NCBI GenBank assembly: GCA_030549335.1
Contig: CM060189.1
Coordinates: 52,112,917-52,176,916, forward strand
Direction: 5' to 3'
From: Pontederia crassipes
Taxonomy: Eukaryota > Streptophyta > Magnoliopsida > Commelinales > Pontederiaceae
DNA length: 64,000 nt
A model generated the notes under the pieces. That model was not told where the DNA came from, did no database searches, and saw only the letters and a program-made list of their open reading frames with translations. This document shows, in pieces, positions 24,101 to 37,285 of this stretch. Positions within the stretch are counted from its first letter, which is position 1; each line of letters opens with the position of its first letter. Both the position numbers and the translations under genes were made by a program.

Positions 24101-27100
24101 TAGCTCCTAACACAAAGATATATCCAGGTAACATATCATGGTTGTAGAATTGGCATTGTTCGAGAGGGGTCATGCACACACGTTTGTTTTTTAGAAGGGC
24201 CATGCATACAAGTTATCAAATATAATTGAGTTCAACCACTAGACTATTGTCTCCATAAACCACTACTACCACACTGCAAGGAAAATTAAAGCAACATATA
24301 TTAGAGGCATCACATTCAAGGCCTGTTCACGGGGTTCTTTCCTTCTCCAAGTTAGACTCCAAAGCTGCAACTATGGCAAAACAAATCCAATAAAGAGAGC
24401 CAAAGCTCAAATGGTGCAAAATAGCTCCACATGAGCAATGAAAAGTTTATACAGAACGATAGTTAATGGTACAATCAATGGATATGTAGTAGAGTTTTAC
24501 ATTCAAGACTGAATGCCAATGTTATAACAGCACAACTTTGTACCGATTGCAGCATAAGGAAAATGTCTGAATAAATTGACCAAGAAACCAACATTTGATA
24601 GAAATTTATACAAACCAGCACAAGGGGAGCAAAAAGCTTACATATTAACCATTATACATAAGCCAGTGAGGATTATCATCTCTTGAAATACAAGGCAAAC
24701 TTTTTTTGAGGAGAAATACAAGGCAAACTTCATAATAAGATTACTTTTTTAGGGAATAACAGGAATATTACTTGAAAATAAGACGCTGTTCAAATTTATG
24801 TTTAAACCTTCATGATAATCAAATAGATTACATAACACAGAAGGATCAGACCTGTTAGGGCTATCACAACAATACATCTAACAAGGGATTAAAAATTATG
24901 AGGTTGGAGCCATGAGTACACAATTTACTCTAGTTTAATTAATCTTTCTTAACACTAAACCTATGGAATTCCTTTGCAACAGAAAATGAATATGGGAACA
25001 CATAACTAGTCTAGAAAGATGGGGAAGGAGAATTTTGTTGTTCGTCACTTGAAACCGGATGAATGTATTACCACACTAATTTTTTTCTTGGGAGAAGAAC
25101 TACCATACTTCTTATTTGATGATATTTTTGTAGGATTAGTGCAACATATAAGTTTCATGATACCAATCCCACATATAAGATCAATTTCATAGCATTTACC
25201 AGCATCCCAGAGTTCATATCAAGACAACACAATGTACTTCTCCAAATCACTGCTTACAAACTAAAGAGTGAACTGGAATAATATTTTATTACAAAAAATA
25301 CTTTCAAAAACAAATATCCATAGAATTTAGTACCCATGAAACTCGACCTACTAACCTTGACGTAACTAGTTTCGATATCAGCATAAAGCAGAACTGACGG
25401 TGAGGATCTCAAAAGATTGGTGCCATATTCTTTCACTGAATTAACAAAACATTAAGCATGACAACAAAAACTGGCTTTTTTCAAAAGGAAAAAAATTGAC
25501 TTGCATTTCACTTTATTGCTTCAAGAGCACCAAACTTGCATACAATCATCTCAAAGAATATTCACAAATTGGTGAACAAAATACAGTATACTAAAACATA
25601 AAAGGGCATCCCAACAAAGTAGCATCTCATTGATCATTTAAAAAGAAATAATCAGACATTTTAGTTCCATAAACAGACCTGGTTCATTGCATCCTTGATC
25701 ATATCTTTAGCAGTATCAATTTGCTTTCTATTTCCAGTTATCCGAACAGTCCTTTCCTTTGAAGAATCACCCTCAGGAAGATGTTGTGGAATCAACTATC
25801 AAATAAGTTGCTCCCAGTTAAGTCACTCACTCAATAAAACACACAACAATTGATACTTCTAATCAGTAAACTACCTGTATGCGAGCACCCGATCTGGTTT
25901 GAAGATTTTTAATGGTCTCACCACCCTTGCCTATGATCAACCCAACCTGCATAAAGTGTTAAAATGGCACAGTAAGAAAATGCCCAGAAGCATTGAGTTA
26001 TACGATTATCATACTGCTTAATGCAAAATCACCTTTTCATTTGGTACTTTAATCTCCATTTGCTCTCCACCAGATTGTAAAGTTCCAAAACCCCTTGCCA
26101 CAAGTGAGGGGGAACCCCCTGCATCAGCCTAAATAACAAAAAACAAAAAAAAAAGGTGATGCCCTTCACTTCCCAGCAAGAACGGAATCTAGCATACATG
26201 ATGAAAACTACATGCGCCAACATCACACTAAAAACAGAAAATAGAAGGAGAAGTGAACAGACCTCAGCAATTACATCTTTTATTAGTCTTTCAGCCCTAT
26301 CTATACATTCTCGGGTGCCTATTAGTTCAACTGGCCGTGTTGAAGAATTTAGGTCAGCTTCTGCATCTCTTGTGATCTGGATTTTTGCACCAGAATTGTG
26401 CTGTAAATACTTGATTGTTTCACCAGCTTTACCAATAAGAACGCCAACCTACACAGCATTTGCCCAAGTTGTCAAAAAACAAAAATAATAGGCCAAAACA
26501 GTTGATAGCGTTAAAATAAATATGACTATTTCCAAAGAAATAATCAATAAATTGAAAACATTGCTTTGCCATAGGCGAGAATCATCTTTCTTGAGAACAA
26601 AAGAAACACTTTAAAGTATAAATGACCAGTCTTTAGCGTGGCCACTCCATTCCGATTCACCTTGACTAGGAATTCACATATCTTTACAATACAGGTACTT
26701 AGAAAATAGCCACAAACATGTTCCTAGACCATGAAAAGTGATGCTTATTGCCCATTCCACACAAAATAGAGCTATATGTTGCAAAGTAAACTTTGTATGC
26801 AAAAGGTGTATTGTATAAAAAGCAAAGAATGGTCAAAATGCCAAGCACGAATTTGTTCCAGTCGCCAAATAAATACAGGATGCATAGTTCTCTCAAAGGA
26901 AAAAAATCAGGTAATATATTTGAAATAATTTAACAGTTCAATTTCTAAGAAAGAATGCAAGTAAAATGCTTTAAATGCAAAAAACTATCATGCTTCTCAA
27001 ATGATGTCTCCTCTATTGTAGCCTTTATGGCTTACTAATAAACAGTTCTAGTTCTAACAATGCAGGATGTTTCAACAAATAATAAAAGAACAAATCACCA

Positions 27101-28121
27101 TGCAAAATTGGTTTACAGTTGTGGAAAAAACAGCTTGGAGACCATTTATAAACAATAGAACAAGATATCATGGAAATGAGCATACCTTACTGTTAGGAAC
27201 TTCCATTCTGCGGGAAGTGGGTTCAGCCTCAACATAGGCCTGAGAATTAGTCTGAGAGTCATCTGCAGAAGCAAGCTGCCCATTGGCAGTAGATGATGCA
27301 TCTGGTTTTTGCACTTCTTCATTTCCTTCGGTAACTGGATCATATTTCAAAACAGAAAACATGTATGAAGAAGATATGTATAGTTACAATATAATGACAC
27401 TACAGCAACAACATGGAGATTTTAGTTTCAACTGTCAATGGAAATATGTAAAAAGAAATGAAACAATTATCTCCAAATATGACAACTTTCGTATTTAAAG
27501 AAAGGCTGAAAAATACACTTATAAATTGGCGTACTAGACTGGAACAGAAAAAAACACTATAAAAAACGATGGGCCTACATATACCAGAGCCATTAACTTC
27601 ATCTTTTTGCGGATGTTCGGCATCAGCCTGCGCATCAACAACCCCTATCGTAGAGTCTTGTGCTCCAATATCGTCTACCCTTGCGTCAGAGTCCTTCACA
27701 CCTTCTGCTTGCGTCTCATTAGCCGCAGCAAGCATCGCCTCATCAGTATCCAACCCTATAAGAACCAGTATCCAAGAAGCAAGAAGAAAATCAATGAACA
27801 AAATGACATCAACTAACAAAGAGATAGTCCAAAGAGAATGGAATAATTACGAGAGCCCTCGATCTCCCCATCAGCACCGGGAGCCTCCCCCACGCCGCCC
27901 CCGAGCTCGCCCTCATCCGGGGCAGCAGGGAGCGTGGCATCGGCCAATACCTCCTGCTTCTTAAGCGGGGCCTCGTCCTCTTCGTCTCCAGGCTCCAAAT
28001 CGTCTAGCTTCCTCTTGTTGTCGCCCGCGGCGGAGGCGATCCCTTCGGCGCCCGAAGAATCGACGGAGGTCACGAGCTCGTCCTGCGGTGCGACTGCGTT
28101 GTCGACCCCTGTGTCCGCCAT
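21133..28121 (-). CDS. KH-domain protein, FUBP-like (8 exons)
   Basis: Coding exons, in order: 28121-27851, 27755-27585, 27334-27186, 26448-26263, 26128-26033, 25946-25875, 25795-25679, 22332-21133. All introns are GT-AG, and the exons sum to 2262 nt, exactly 753 codons plus stop. The start ATGGCG at 28121 has good plant context. An acidic N-terminus carries a basic patch KRK (~36-38), a possible nuclear signal. KH1 begins at the exon 3/4 join with VGVLIGKAGETIKYLQ (~198-213). KH2 begins at the exon 5/6 join with VGLIIGKGGETIKNLQ (~292-307). The GKAG and GKGG loops are the nucleic-acid-contacting GxxG motifs. Exon 8 encodes ~399 residues rich in Gln, Pro, Tyr, Gly and Ala, low-complexity and prion-like. 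The layout matches plant far-upstream-element-binding-like proteins, which bind single-stranded nucleic acid. The exact target is unknown. Intron 7 spans 3.3 kb and holds nothing I recognise. Confidence 0.92.
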
Positions 28122-28148
28122 GGAAGCTCCGAGGATACGCGAGATGAT

Positions 28149-28316
28149 GTTTAGGGTTCGAGTGATGTCGGAAGGGTAGACGATCTCGCGGACGGAAGAG
28201 TGATAGGGTTTTAGAGGGCCTCACGTTCGGAGCTTCCAGTATTTATAGCCAAACTATGTCGGCCCCCTACTTCTCTGTCATGGGCTGGGGAGCCTAAATT
28301 TTATGGGCCTTGGGCT
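28149..28316 (-). promoter_or_regulatory. Promoter and leader motifs of the KH gene
   Basis: Reading away from the ATG: a telo-box-like AACCCTAA at 28151-28158, a telo-box AAAACCCTA at 28204-28212, a TATA box TATAAATA at 28240-28247, and a cluster of three TGGGCY words on the plus strand at 28281-28286, 28304-28309 and 28311-28316. The TATA position predicts transcription starting near 28210-28215, so the telo-boxes lie in the leader. Telo-box plus TGGGCY (site II, TCP-bound in known cases) is typical of plant genes active in dividing cells. Confidence 0.7.
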
Positions 28317-28329
28317 CCTCTTAATTGTT

Positions 28330-28619
28330 CTCTCGGTCATTTTCCATATCTGTATTTTTCAACATCATCATGCAACTCATAAGATAAGATCACAAAAAAT
28401 ATTAATAGCTTGAAATAAAATACAAGGATAAATAAGTTATCATGACTTAATCATATATGTTCAAAAACTAAATAAATAGTTATTAAATTACTAACTGTAT
28501 GCATGAAATAAGTATTCTAGGCTCTCTGTGCAACATTATGTTTTATACACCCATTCTATATTTCCCAATTAATAAAAAAACTCCACTTTTTAATTCATTT
28601 TGTTTACTTTTTTCGTTAG
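28330..28619. other. AT-rich spacer between KH promoter and copia relic
   Basis: No coding or element-end signal is seen here. Confidence 0.35.
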
Positions 28620-29004
28620 AGTTATGTTTATCTCTTAAGCAAAGAATCAACAACTAAACTTCGTAAGAAGAGGAGTGTGCCTTACTTCTCGAAGCGTAAA
28701 AAATGTAGTGTGATGTACAATGTTTCTCCCCTATCTCATTTGGAATGAAAGAAAAATATTACTGAAATCTCCGGTGGTCTCGAAAACGATAAGTCAAAAT
28801 GAAAACGTTAATAAACTATTTTGTATTCCTATGTTTGTTGTTCATTCTCCCTCTCCTTCCTATTATAATGTTCATGTGATTTGATCATTACTGTATTAGT
28901 TTAAAGTTTATCGAATTAAGTTTATACTTTCATGACATATTTTATAAAATTAATATTTTCGATAAAACACTAATTCACCTCCTATTGGTTCTTTGATCCA
29001 AAAT

Positions 29005-29016
29005 TGGTATCATAGC
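29005..29016 (+). other. Primer binding site of the plus-strand copia
   Basis: TGGTATCATAGC, one mismatch from the tRNA-iMet PBS, placed directly after the LTR end. Confidence 0.8.
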
Positions 29017-30991
29017 AGATTGCTCTTGTTTCTTTTTAAATATTTAACCATATTTTAAAGCATAACACTTATTTTCAAGAAGACTGATCAACTTTTCTTC
29101 TATCAAAATTTTATGATTTACTCTTTTCCTAATGAAAAAATTGCATGCAAGCCTATTTATCTTCATTACAAGAAAAATGGTCTTTGACAAAGGGAAAAAT
29201 GGTTGCTATAAGTTAAAATCCGATCGTTATTGATCATTAACAACGAAAATATCTAATCGTCAATTGCCATTATAGGCTCCATCATTACATATCAATAACG
29301 AATGAGCGTCATTAAAAACAATTAATGGCAATCACAAAGTTGGCCACCAAATTCTTTTAACGACCATGTACCCCATCATTAATAATAAATTGCAGACACT
29401 AAAATGCTTTTTGCAAATATTTATAACGACGAGTCACATTTATGGCCATGCATTAAGCTCTTGTTATTAGTTTTAATGACAAGATTTCTTGTCCCTAATA
29501 ACCATTTTTGCCATTACCAATCATTAGCATAATAATTGAAGATTTTAAATCATTTCTCATCAAAACTCTTTCATAACCATGTTAATTGGTCATTGGAATG
29601 CAATGGCTAAAGATATATATTATTTTTCATATATTATGAACATTAAAATAGATATATTTTACAACACAACAAACATTAAACTTTCGCCCAAATACATTTG
29701 ACAAAGCATAAGAATAAGAGGATGACAATGTGACAAGGTAAACACGGAATGGAATAGGGAAGGCACATGAAGGTTTCGGCCTTGGTTTCCTTAGACTATG
29801 CACAATATTTTTTATAATCGGATCATCGACCGGATCGAATGATCAATTGGGTTGTGATTGCATCGATTTGATTGTATTGAACCAGATTTTATTAAAATAA
29901 TATTATTTATAATAATTTTAAAGATATATAAATAACGAATAGTACATTATGTATAAAAAAATTAGTAACCTATTAAGATTGAAACACTAACATAGATATA
30001 TTTATTTATTATATTTAAAAATATCATTACTGGCGAGAAAATGACTCCCAATTTTTAATACTTAATACTAATAGATTATTGTTAAAATTTTATTTATCGT
30101 TAAGTGTTATTAATAGTATGTTAAATTATTTTTACCATAAATCACTTTTATATTTTAATTTTATTTTAATTTACGTTCTCCCATTTTTTTTCTTTCTCTC
30201 TTCATTAATTTTACTTTCCTTTTCTTCAATCTTTTTTCTCTCTTCATTTATTCGCTATGTTTTATCATTTAATGCTATTAACAATATATTAATTTATTAT
30301 CACCATGAATCACTCTTATATTTTCTTATTCTTATTCTTATTTTCATTTTTACATCCCTACCCCTCTCTCTCTCTTCATTTTTTTTTTTTTGCTTTCCTT
30401 TTTTTTTGCCTTTCTTCTTATCTCTCCATTAATTGTCCTTCTGTCCGTTTCACTATTTTTCCTTTGATTCAAATATATTACTTTCCTTTTCTATTTCCAT
30501 ATTTTTCTTCCTTTTTAGTGGTTTTTTTTATTTTTTCCCCATTTTTTAGTTGAATTGAGTTTCTTTCAGTTTGCTAGTTCACTGATTTATACCGGTTAAA
30601 CTAGTTTTTTTCCGATCAGAAGATTTTTTATTTTGGCTTCGAATTAGATCGGACTAGCCATCGATTCGTGATTGAACTAGTTGAACCGATTGGTCCAGTC
30701 CATTTTAATAACCTTGCCTATAAGAGATCTCTCATTTGCCTCCATGGTTTGGGATTGCCTCTCATCTCATGGCAAGCTTCTAGTTTGACATTTTTTTCAG
30801 TTGTTCTTTTTGGGTTGTGATTGCTTATTTTCTTTATATAAGTAGAGGTCAAGTTAAAGTGTGGTATAACAAACTAGAGAGAGCACTAGACATGGTATAA
30901 AAAGAACCAAATTGAGCATGATTAAAGAAGCAAATTGAGCATGAGGATAAAGAAAATTATATTTGCAATGTAATTGATGCCAAAGACAAAT

Positions 30992-31424
30992 TTAAGGACA
31001 TGAGAGAGTACCTAGCAGAGATAAGGAGGATGTACATCTTCTTGTAAACCTCCTCGAGCATAGACTTCTGCCTCTACAAGATCTCACCATCAACAACCAT
31101 GCAATTGACCGCCTCACGACCTTGCTGCAATGTTCCAAAAGGTAAAATAGGGAAAATGCTAAAGTGAACAAGAAGCACATTAAGCCAGGAATGGAGGGAG
31201 GGAGGGAGGGAGAGAGAGGAATCAGGTAGAGGAATGGTAACAACACACCATGGACCTAGCACCAGCATACCAACAGCACCTAGAGGAGACAACAACATGA
31301 AGGCAACCATGGAGCAAAGAAAGAAACTAGAAACTAGGGCATCGAGTGCGCTGTGTGGTTTTGGGTCAACAAACATGAGCTTATGGTCGATTGTTTGAGG
31401 AGTTCGTGGAGGAGCAATCTGCAA
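30992..31424 (-). other. Possible captured gene fragment inside the CACTA element
   Basis: The minus strand shows two open stretches, one containing KLMFVDPKPHSALDALVSSF and one QGREAVNCMVVDGEIL. The latter follows a plausible acceptor TTGGAACATTGCAG. The base composition is richer than the surrounding element. I do not recognise a family, and a stop follows the second block. It could be chance. Confidence 0.25.
31191..31220. repeat. (GGGA)n/(GA)n microsatellite
   Basis: Short GGGA run turning into GA. Confidence 0.8.
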
Positions 31425-33809
31425 TCTTTTTTCTATCGTGTTGAGGAAGGAGATGAGAATTTGTGCGGCCGCTCATATGGGGATTTTTGGGAGAGTTTTT
31501 ATATTCATTGTCCATTAGGTTTTCTTTATCGCACGGTTGTCATTGGAGGGAGGGGGAATTTGATTAAGGGTGTAGATGTGTTTTTGTTATCAATATAATA
31601 AATTTTTTTTTTTTGAGAGGGGAACCACTAATTGGTAAGGCATTGATGGCCACTTTATACTTGTAGTTATTTTTTACTTTTAATAGTCAGATTTAATTTT
31701 TTTATCAACCAAAGTTTTTGCCCACCACTATTAATACTTTCATTAATGAAAACATATTAATTTGATCATTATTGAGTTTCCATTAAAACTTGGACGTTAA
31801 GTTGGTTAAGAGGCACTTTTCTTATAGTGGTTCTCTTGATTATGACTTGTGGAAAATAGTTGAAAATGGTTTTGAAAGGTTTAAATGGCGTTTTTATTAA
31901 TCTTTCATTTTTTTTTCATCTTTTAGTACATTGATTTTCAAATTTCACTTTTCAAACTTGATTCTAAAGCTCGATATGTATTTTATTGTGCTTTAGATGT
32001 AAAAAATTTAAATATTTATTTATTCATTCTACATATCATAAAATTTGGCAAGTTTTGTTACATATATACATGAAGGAAGTAATTTTGATAAAAAATTCAC
32101 AATATAGACAATGAAGAAAATGTCAATTCTATATCCACATCATCCGACCAAGATAATATCAATTTGTCTTAATGACAAAAAATGAAAATGATGAGATAAC
32201 ATCAAATTCCTCTTATTTTTCTACATCTACTAGCAATGATTATGACGATGATATCAATTTTGATGTGCATAAAGAATTTTCATCTCTTATAATAAAGTAT
32301 CTTTCCTTAAAAAAGAAAAATGGATTATTAATAATGAGTATCTTGCTTTGAAAAATGAGTTTGAAACTTTGAAAAGTGAGTTTGACACTTTGAAAAAAGA
32401 AAGAGATATTTGCCTAGTTCAAAATCATATTTAGAATAAGAAAATTGATTCATTATATTCTATTTGCATATCATATGACTCTTTGAAGTTTGAAAATTCA
32501 AAATTAATTTATTTCATGATGAGAATAAAAAAAGAAAAATATTTCTTCGCAAAATTATTTGGATAATAAAATTACTACATCCTTAAAACACACTAGGAAT
32601 GTTCAAAAGTCTATTAATGTTGTGAAAACCCTTACAAAGAATATTTCTTATACATCACAAAAGAAAAATGATTTTGAGAAAAATTAGAAACTCAAATGGA
32701 TATTATTTGAAATATTCTTATTCTTTGAAACATAAACATTCTCATTGTTATTATTTGAAAAATAAACACTCTTATGATAGTTCCCTTGGCGCTAAAGATT
32801 TGCATGCCTCCTAGAATGGTACTTTGAAGTTTAGATATAATCATAATCATTTTATTAGATCATCTACTACTTGTCATGATTTTGGTGTTCATAATCATTA
32901 TGCATCTGAATGCAAAATAAAATGAATATGGACATAAAGATGATGTGGGTTACAAAAGGAATCATGACTAATTAATAATGTTGAAGCCAACCAAGTTTGG
33001 ATACTAAAATGCAAATGATTTTTATTTGTAGGTGTACTTCAAAAGGAATTACAAAGAAATATTTAAGTAAAGTGAAGCAACACATGTTTTGGTAAATGTG
33101 TCATTGAAATCATTTTTTAATTTTGTACATATATGAGGCAAATTACATCATGATGAATTGTCTACTTTACATTTACTTATGCTTTCATAAGTTCAAATGT
33201 ATATGAATTATGAACTTGAAATGATATATTTTGAATTTGTGTAAGTTCATAATGATAATATTTTTTAAAATTGAAATGATACTTGCACTTGTAAAAGGAC
33301 TTGTCTACATGATGCCATTATACAAGTATATTCTTTGACAAGTGTGTTACATAGTCCTTAGTACCACTTGAATATCATATGAATCATGCTAGATATGAAC
33401 GTGCTTGAAAAATACATTTAAGAAAGTAATATTTACTTGAAGCAATATACATGATCAAATTTTAAATTTCAAATGATTTTTAGGATCATCTTTTGAGATA
33501 TAAGTATAAGATCTAATGTTAATACTTCTATATGAAAATTGGAACTTATGATGAATTGTTACTTTGATATATAAAAGTTATTATATGACATTTATTCTCA
33601 CTTTGTTATGTTGCCTATTTGTTCAAAAAGAATTCATTATGCATATTAATATTTTAGATGAACATTATATTTTTCCATCTTAATAGATATATGGTTACTT
33701 GTGTTAGTGTTTCAAACCTTTTTGCTAATTTACATATTGCTTGATGTAGTTAAACATAATCATTTTTAAAAAATTTCAGCATGTCTACTTGAGTGTACTC
33801 TTGTTATTT

Positions 33810-36260
33810 CTCATTTTGAAGTTTGATGCTTTGTTATTAAAAGAAATCATAATAGGACTTAAAAATCTTTAGAATTTTTTAATACAAAAATTTAAAAGAA
33901 AATTTTGAATCTTGATATTATATTTATATTAGACTCTTTTAACTTGTGATAATATATTTTCGAAACATCCTTTTGCACATGTTAAATGAAGTAGATCATA
34001 TACATATTTTCATCTCCTATTATGTTTATTATAATTGTCATTTTGATTTGGGAAAAAAATATGTGCAATTATCATTAATAATCATTTTATCTATTAATAA
34101 CTAACAATCATTTATGCATTGTTAAGTTGGTTCATAATTCTTTGAGATGAGAAAAAAGAAAAAAATATTTTTTAAAAAATATTTTGACCATCATTGTACT
34201 TACTTTTGTAAATTCGGACATGTTCGTGATAATGTTTTGAAATATTATTCTAGCATATGGATTTCATTATCACTAACTTTTGAATGCAAAGTTGACAAAT
34301 TAGTCATAACGAAATGAAATGGATTCTAAAAGAAAACGTAACTAACAATCTTGGATACTATATTTCAAATGATCTTTTGCTTATAGGTGTGCATCACATG
34401 ACAAGATTTGAGGTTGAGACACAAAGCTTGTGGTAAATAACATATAAAAATGAATATTTTAATTTATTTTTTAGTAAGATGCATACTTACGTCTTGAATT
34501 TGTCCATTTCTTATCATCATATGTGCATAGACTAATAATTGATGAAAGATTAAAACCATTATGCGTACTAAAATTATCTTGTTCATCTAATATTGGAAGT
34601 GTTTATTTTACTCATTTTGCCTAAATATGCTTAATGGGACATGTGAATTATGCATGATGATTGTTAAATTGAAAATTTTGGCCTACCGTGTGAATTCAAT
34701 GTAGAAATCATATTTAGAAAAAATAAATGCACTTATATAAATACTAAAGTTTGCATGCATATATAACTCTTCACACTCAACATATGTTGATTTTGACATT
34801 GAGCATATATAATTGATTTATATGAATCTTGCATACTATTTCACATCTCGATATTTGTAATTCAATATAGTTATATAATGCTCATGATTTTAAAGTATAA
34901 AGGAACCATATTTTTTTAAACTATGAGTGGAAATAATAAATAATTTTGTTTGGTTGAAGTTTGACTTTTTGTTGGATGACATTTGATGTTTTAAGATTTT
35001 GAAATTAAGAGAAGTCATAATATTGAGATAAAAATTGAATATCTTTGAATATTTAAACGAAAATTTATGAAAAGTTTTAAAATTAATTCATATTAACTTC
35101 TTTTTGACTTGTGATAGTATATTTGCAAAATTTATGTTGCTCACATCAAAGGAAGAAAATTATATGCCTACGTTTACTCTTGTCATGCTTATTATCACAA
35201 TTATCTTTTTGATTTGACAAAGAAAAAACACATGTGAATTTATTTGCAAGGTCTTCTAAACTTGAATAATTTTTGTTTATATGACAAACATGTTTTGATA
35301 TGATTCTTGTGTTATGAGCTTTATGTGCATGTGCACGATCGATATTATTTTGACTTGTTACTATATCATTTGGGTATACATGCACATTATGATTTTCAAA
35401 AAATTAATTTGCAATAAAATGAATGATCATATTTGTGTGGCATTTAAAAATTATTGCATAAGTCATTTAATTACTAGCATCTATACTTATGTGCCACATG
35501 TTTGAAATGAAGCATGTTCATTTTCAACTTGCTATAGACATTTACTATTAATATTGATTTATAGGCTCATTCATGTGAAATATCTAGACACGACTCTCAC
35601 CTTTTGAAGTTTAAAGTCATCATGTCATGTTATGAACATTCTTGGTCATCATTAATATCTTTTTAGTTTCATTTGTTATTTTTTTGTCACTAATTTTGAC
35701 TATTATCTTGTGACAAAAAAGAAAGAAAAGAAAAAAATGAATTTCAAAGAGTGAAGATACAAAAGTTTATGATAAAAGTATCATTTTGAACTTACAAATA
35801 AAAATGTAGACCTATTTTGATGTCACAATTATTTGTACTATAATTTTGCTCACTAATTATCATATGTGCACGAGCTCATTGTTTTTTCAAAAAAAAAATC
35901 AAAATTTTTTTGTAATACTTGAATTATTTTTGCTTATTTAACTTTGAAATTGCTTATGTTGCCTATTATGCATACATATGCTTGACACTTACAAAAAAAT
36001 GTGAGTGTGTATATGGTTATGCTCTTATTAGTTTTCATTTAGAAATTTGATGTTTTATGAATTGGAAATTAAAGAAAAGGTTTTAAAATCTACCTAAAAT
36101 TTGGAAAACTTTTGGAAAATATCATATACTTCATTTTATTTTTCTTCTCACATGAACTCTTGTGCTACAAATTAATGTGGGCAAATTTATAGGGTACTGA
36201 CTTATAATCATTTAAATATTCAAATATCATATGACACATAACCATCAAATTTGAAATGAT
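33810..36260. repeat. Diverged ~1.1-kb tandem repeats in place of pol
   Basis: Three related modules start near 33815, 34960 and 36045. Each opens with a TTTGATG(C/T)TTT word and AAGARAAGTCATAATA-like text (weaker in the third). Modules 1 and 2 then share ACTTGTGATARTATATTT and TCTTTTTGATTTG-like text; module 3 is shorter. Similarity is low enough to need dot-plot confirmation. Confidence 0.5.
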
Positions 36261-36917
36261 GTTTAAATGATATATCTCTTCAACAAATGAAAATATATGT
36301 AAGACTTTATTACTTATGTAAAAATGTATTTACATTTGAGATATTTATATCATGCCATGAAAAATAACAATTCATTAGCTTACTTATGTATGGATATACA
36401 TTTTCATGATTTGTAGAATTATTTTATTATCATCTCTTAACATGACGAAAACATATTAAGGGCTAAAGGAAAATGAAAAGAGAAAGAAAATTACCATAAT
36501 GATAAGGAGAACTTATTCAAATGTTTGAAATATTAATTACTCCACCCACTTTGAATATCATTTTGTTAAATAAAATTTTATGGAGAACTTTTGCTCATGT
36601 TGTCAAATCTTAGACTATTAATTTGACATGTAATCGTTGTCTTAAAGTTTTATGCAATATTTTGATATGTGTTTTTTGGGTTCTTATGTGATTTTATGAC
36701 CCCTATATAATTTTGACTTCATATTTATGAACCCATCATAAACTTATGGAGAGCTATTTTTGTCTATCACATTTGGTACACTTGAATATTTTTATGATAT
36801 GATCAAAAGAATGAAAACTATCATTTCTCATTTCCCTATTTATACCTTGTGTTTTATATAACAATAGGGGAATAATGAAAGGAGGGAAGTATGAAAATGA
36901 TATATGATGGGGTGGGA

Positions 36918-36937
36918 GGGGGGGGGGGGGGGGGGGG
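36918..36937. repeat. 20-base poly-G tract
   Basis: An uninterrupted G run, preceded by GGGGTGGGA, in otherwise AT-rich DNA. Its length may be an assembly or sequencing artefact. Confidence 0.9.
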
Positions 36938-37285
36938 TAGGGTAAACTTTTGTCTCTAATTTTTGCAACATGTGCAAACTACTTTTTCACGAGACAAAAT
37001 GGAAGAAATATAAGATAAATATGTTAAGAATATAAGAAATTTATATATGAGAACTATAACTCCCAACTTATATAATCTCTAATTAATTATGTGGGCCTCA
37101 TAGTCTGAACCTCACCTCATAAATATAATTTGATATGAAAAGTACCTTCTAATTAAGATTTATATGCATATTTATCGTAAGGAAAGTTTGAGTTCAAGGA
37201 AATGAAATTTTGACTTTAATATCTTTTTTTCCAACTTATATACTTTTCATATTTCTCGATTTATTTTCAGAAAAAAGAGAGATAT

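Larger units (their letters stand above)
29164..31829. mobile_element. Non-autonomous CACTA-type DNA transposon
   Basis: The ends are CATTACAAGAAAAATGG (left) and, as the complement of the right end, CACTATAAGAAAAGTG, close to the CACTACAAGAAAA terminus of plant CACTA elements. The flanking triplets are CTT and GTT, a 3-bp target duplication with one change. Gag sequence of the host copia continues in the same frame on both sides, which supports these borders. No transposase is seen. The left subterminal part has repeated AACGA/TCATTAA words. The ORFs at 30079-30553 are T-rich low complexity. Confidence 0.75.

Noticed and set aside
22622..25436. Small ORFs in intron 7 of the KH gene as a nested gene
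   Set aside because: None has a recognisable domain or consistent splice context; the host frame closes across this intron without them.
30079..30553. Phe/Leu/Ser-rich ORFs
   Set aside because: Low-complexity T-rich DNA inside the CACTA element, with no motif.
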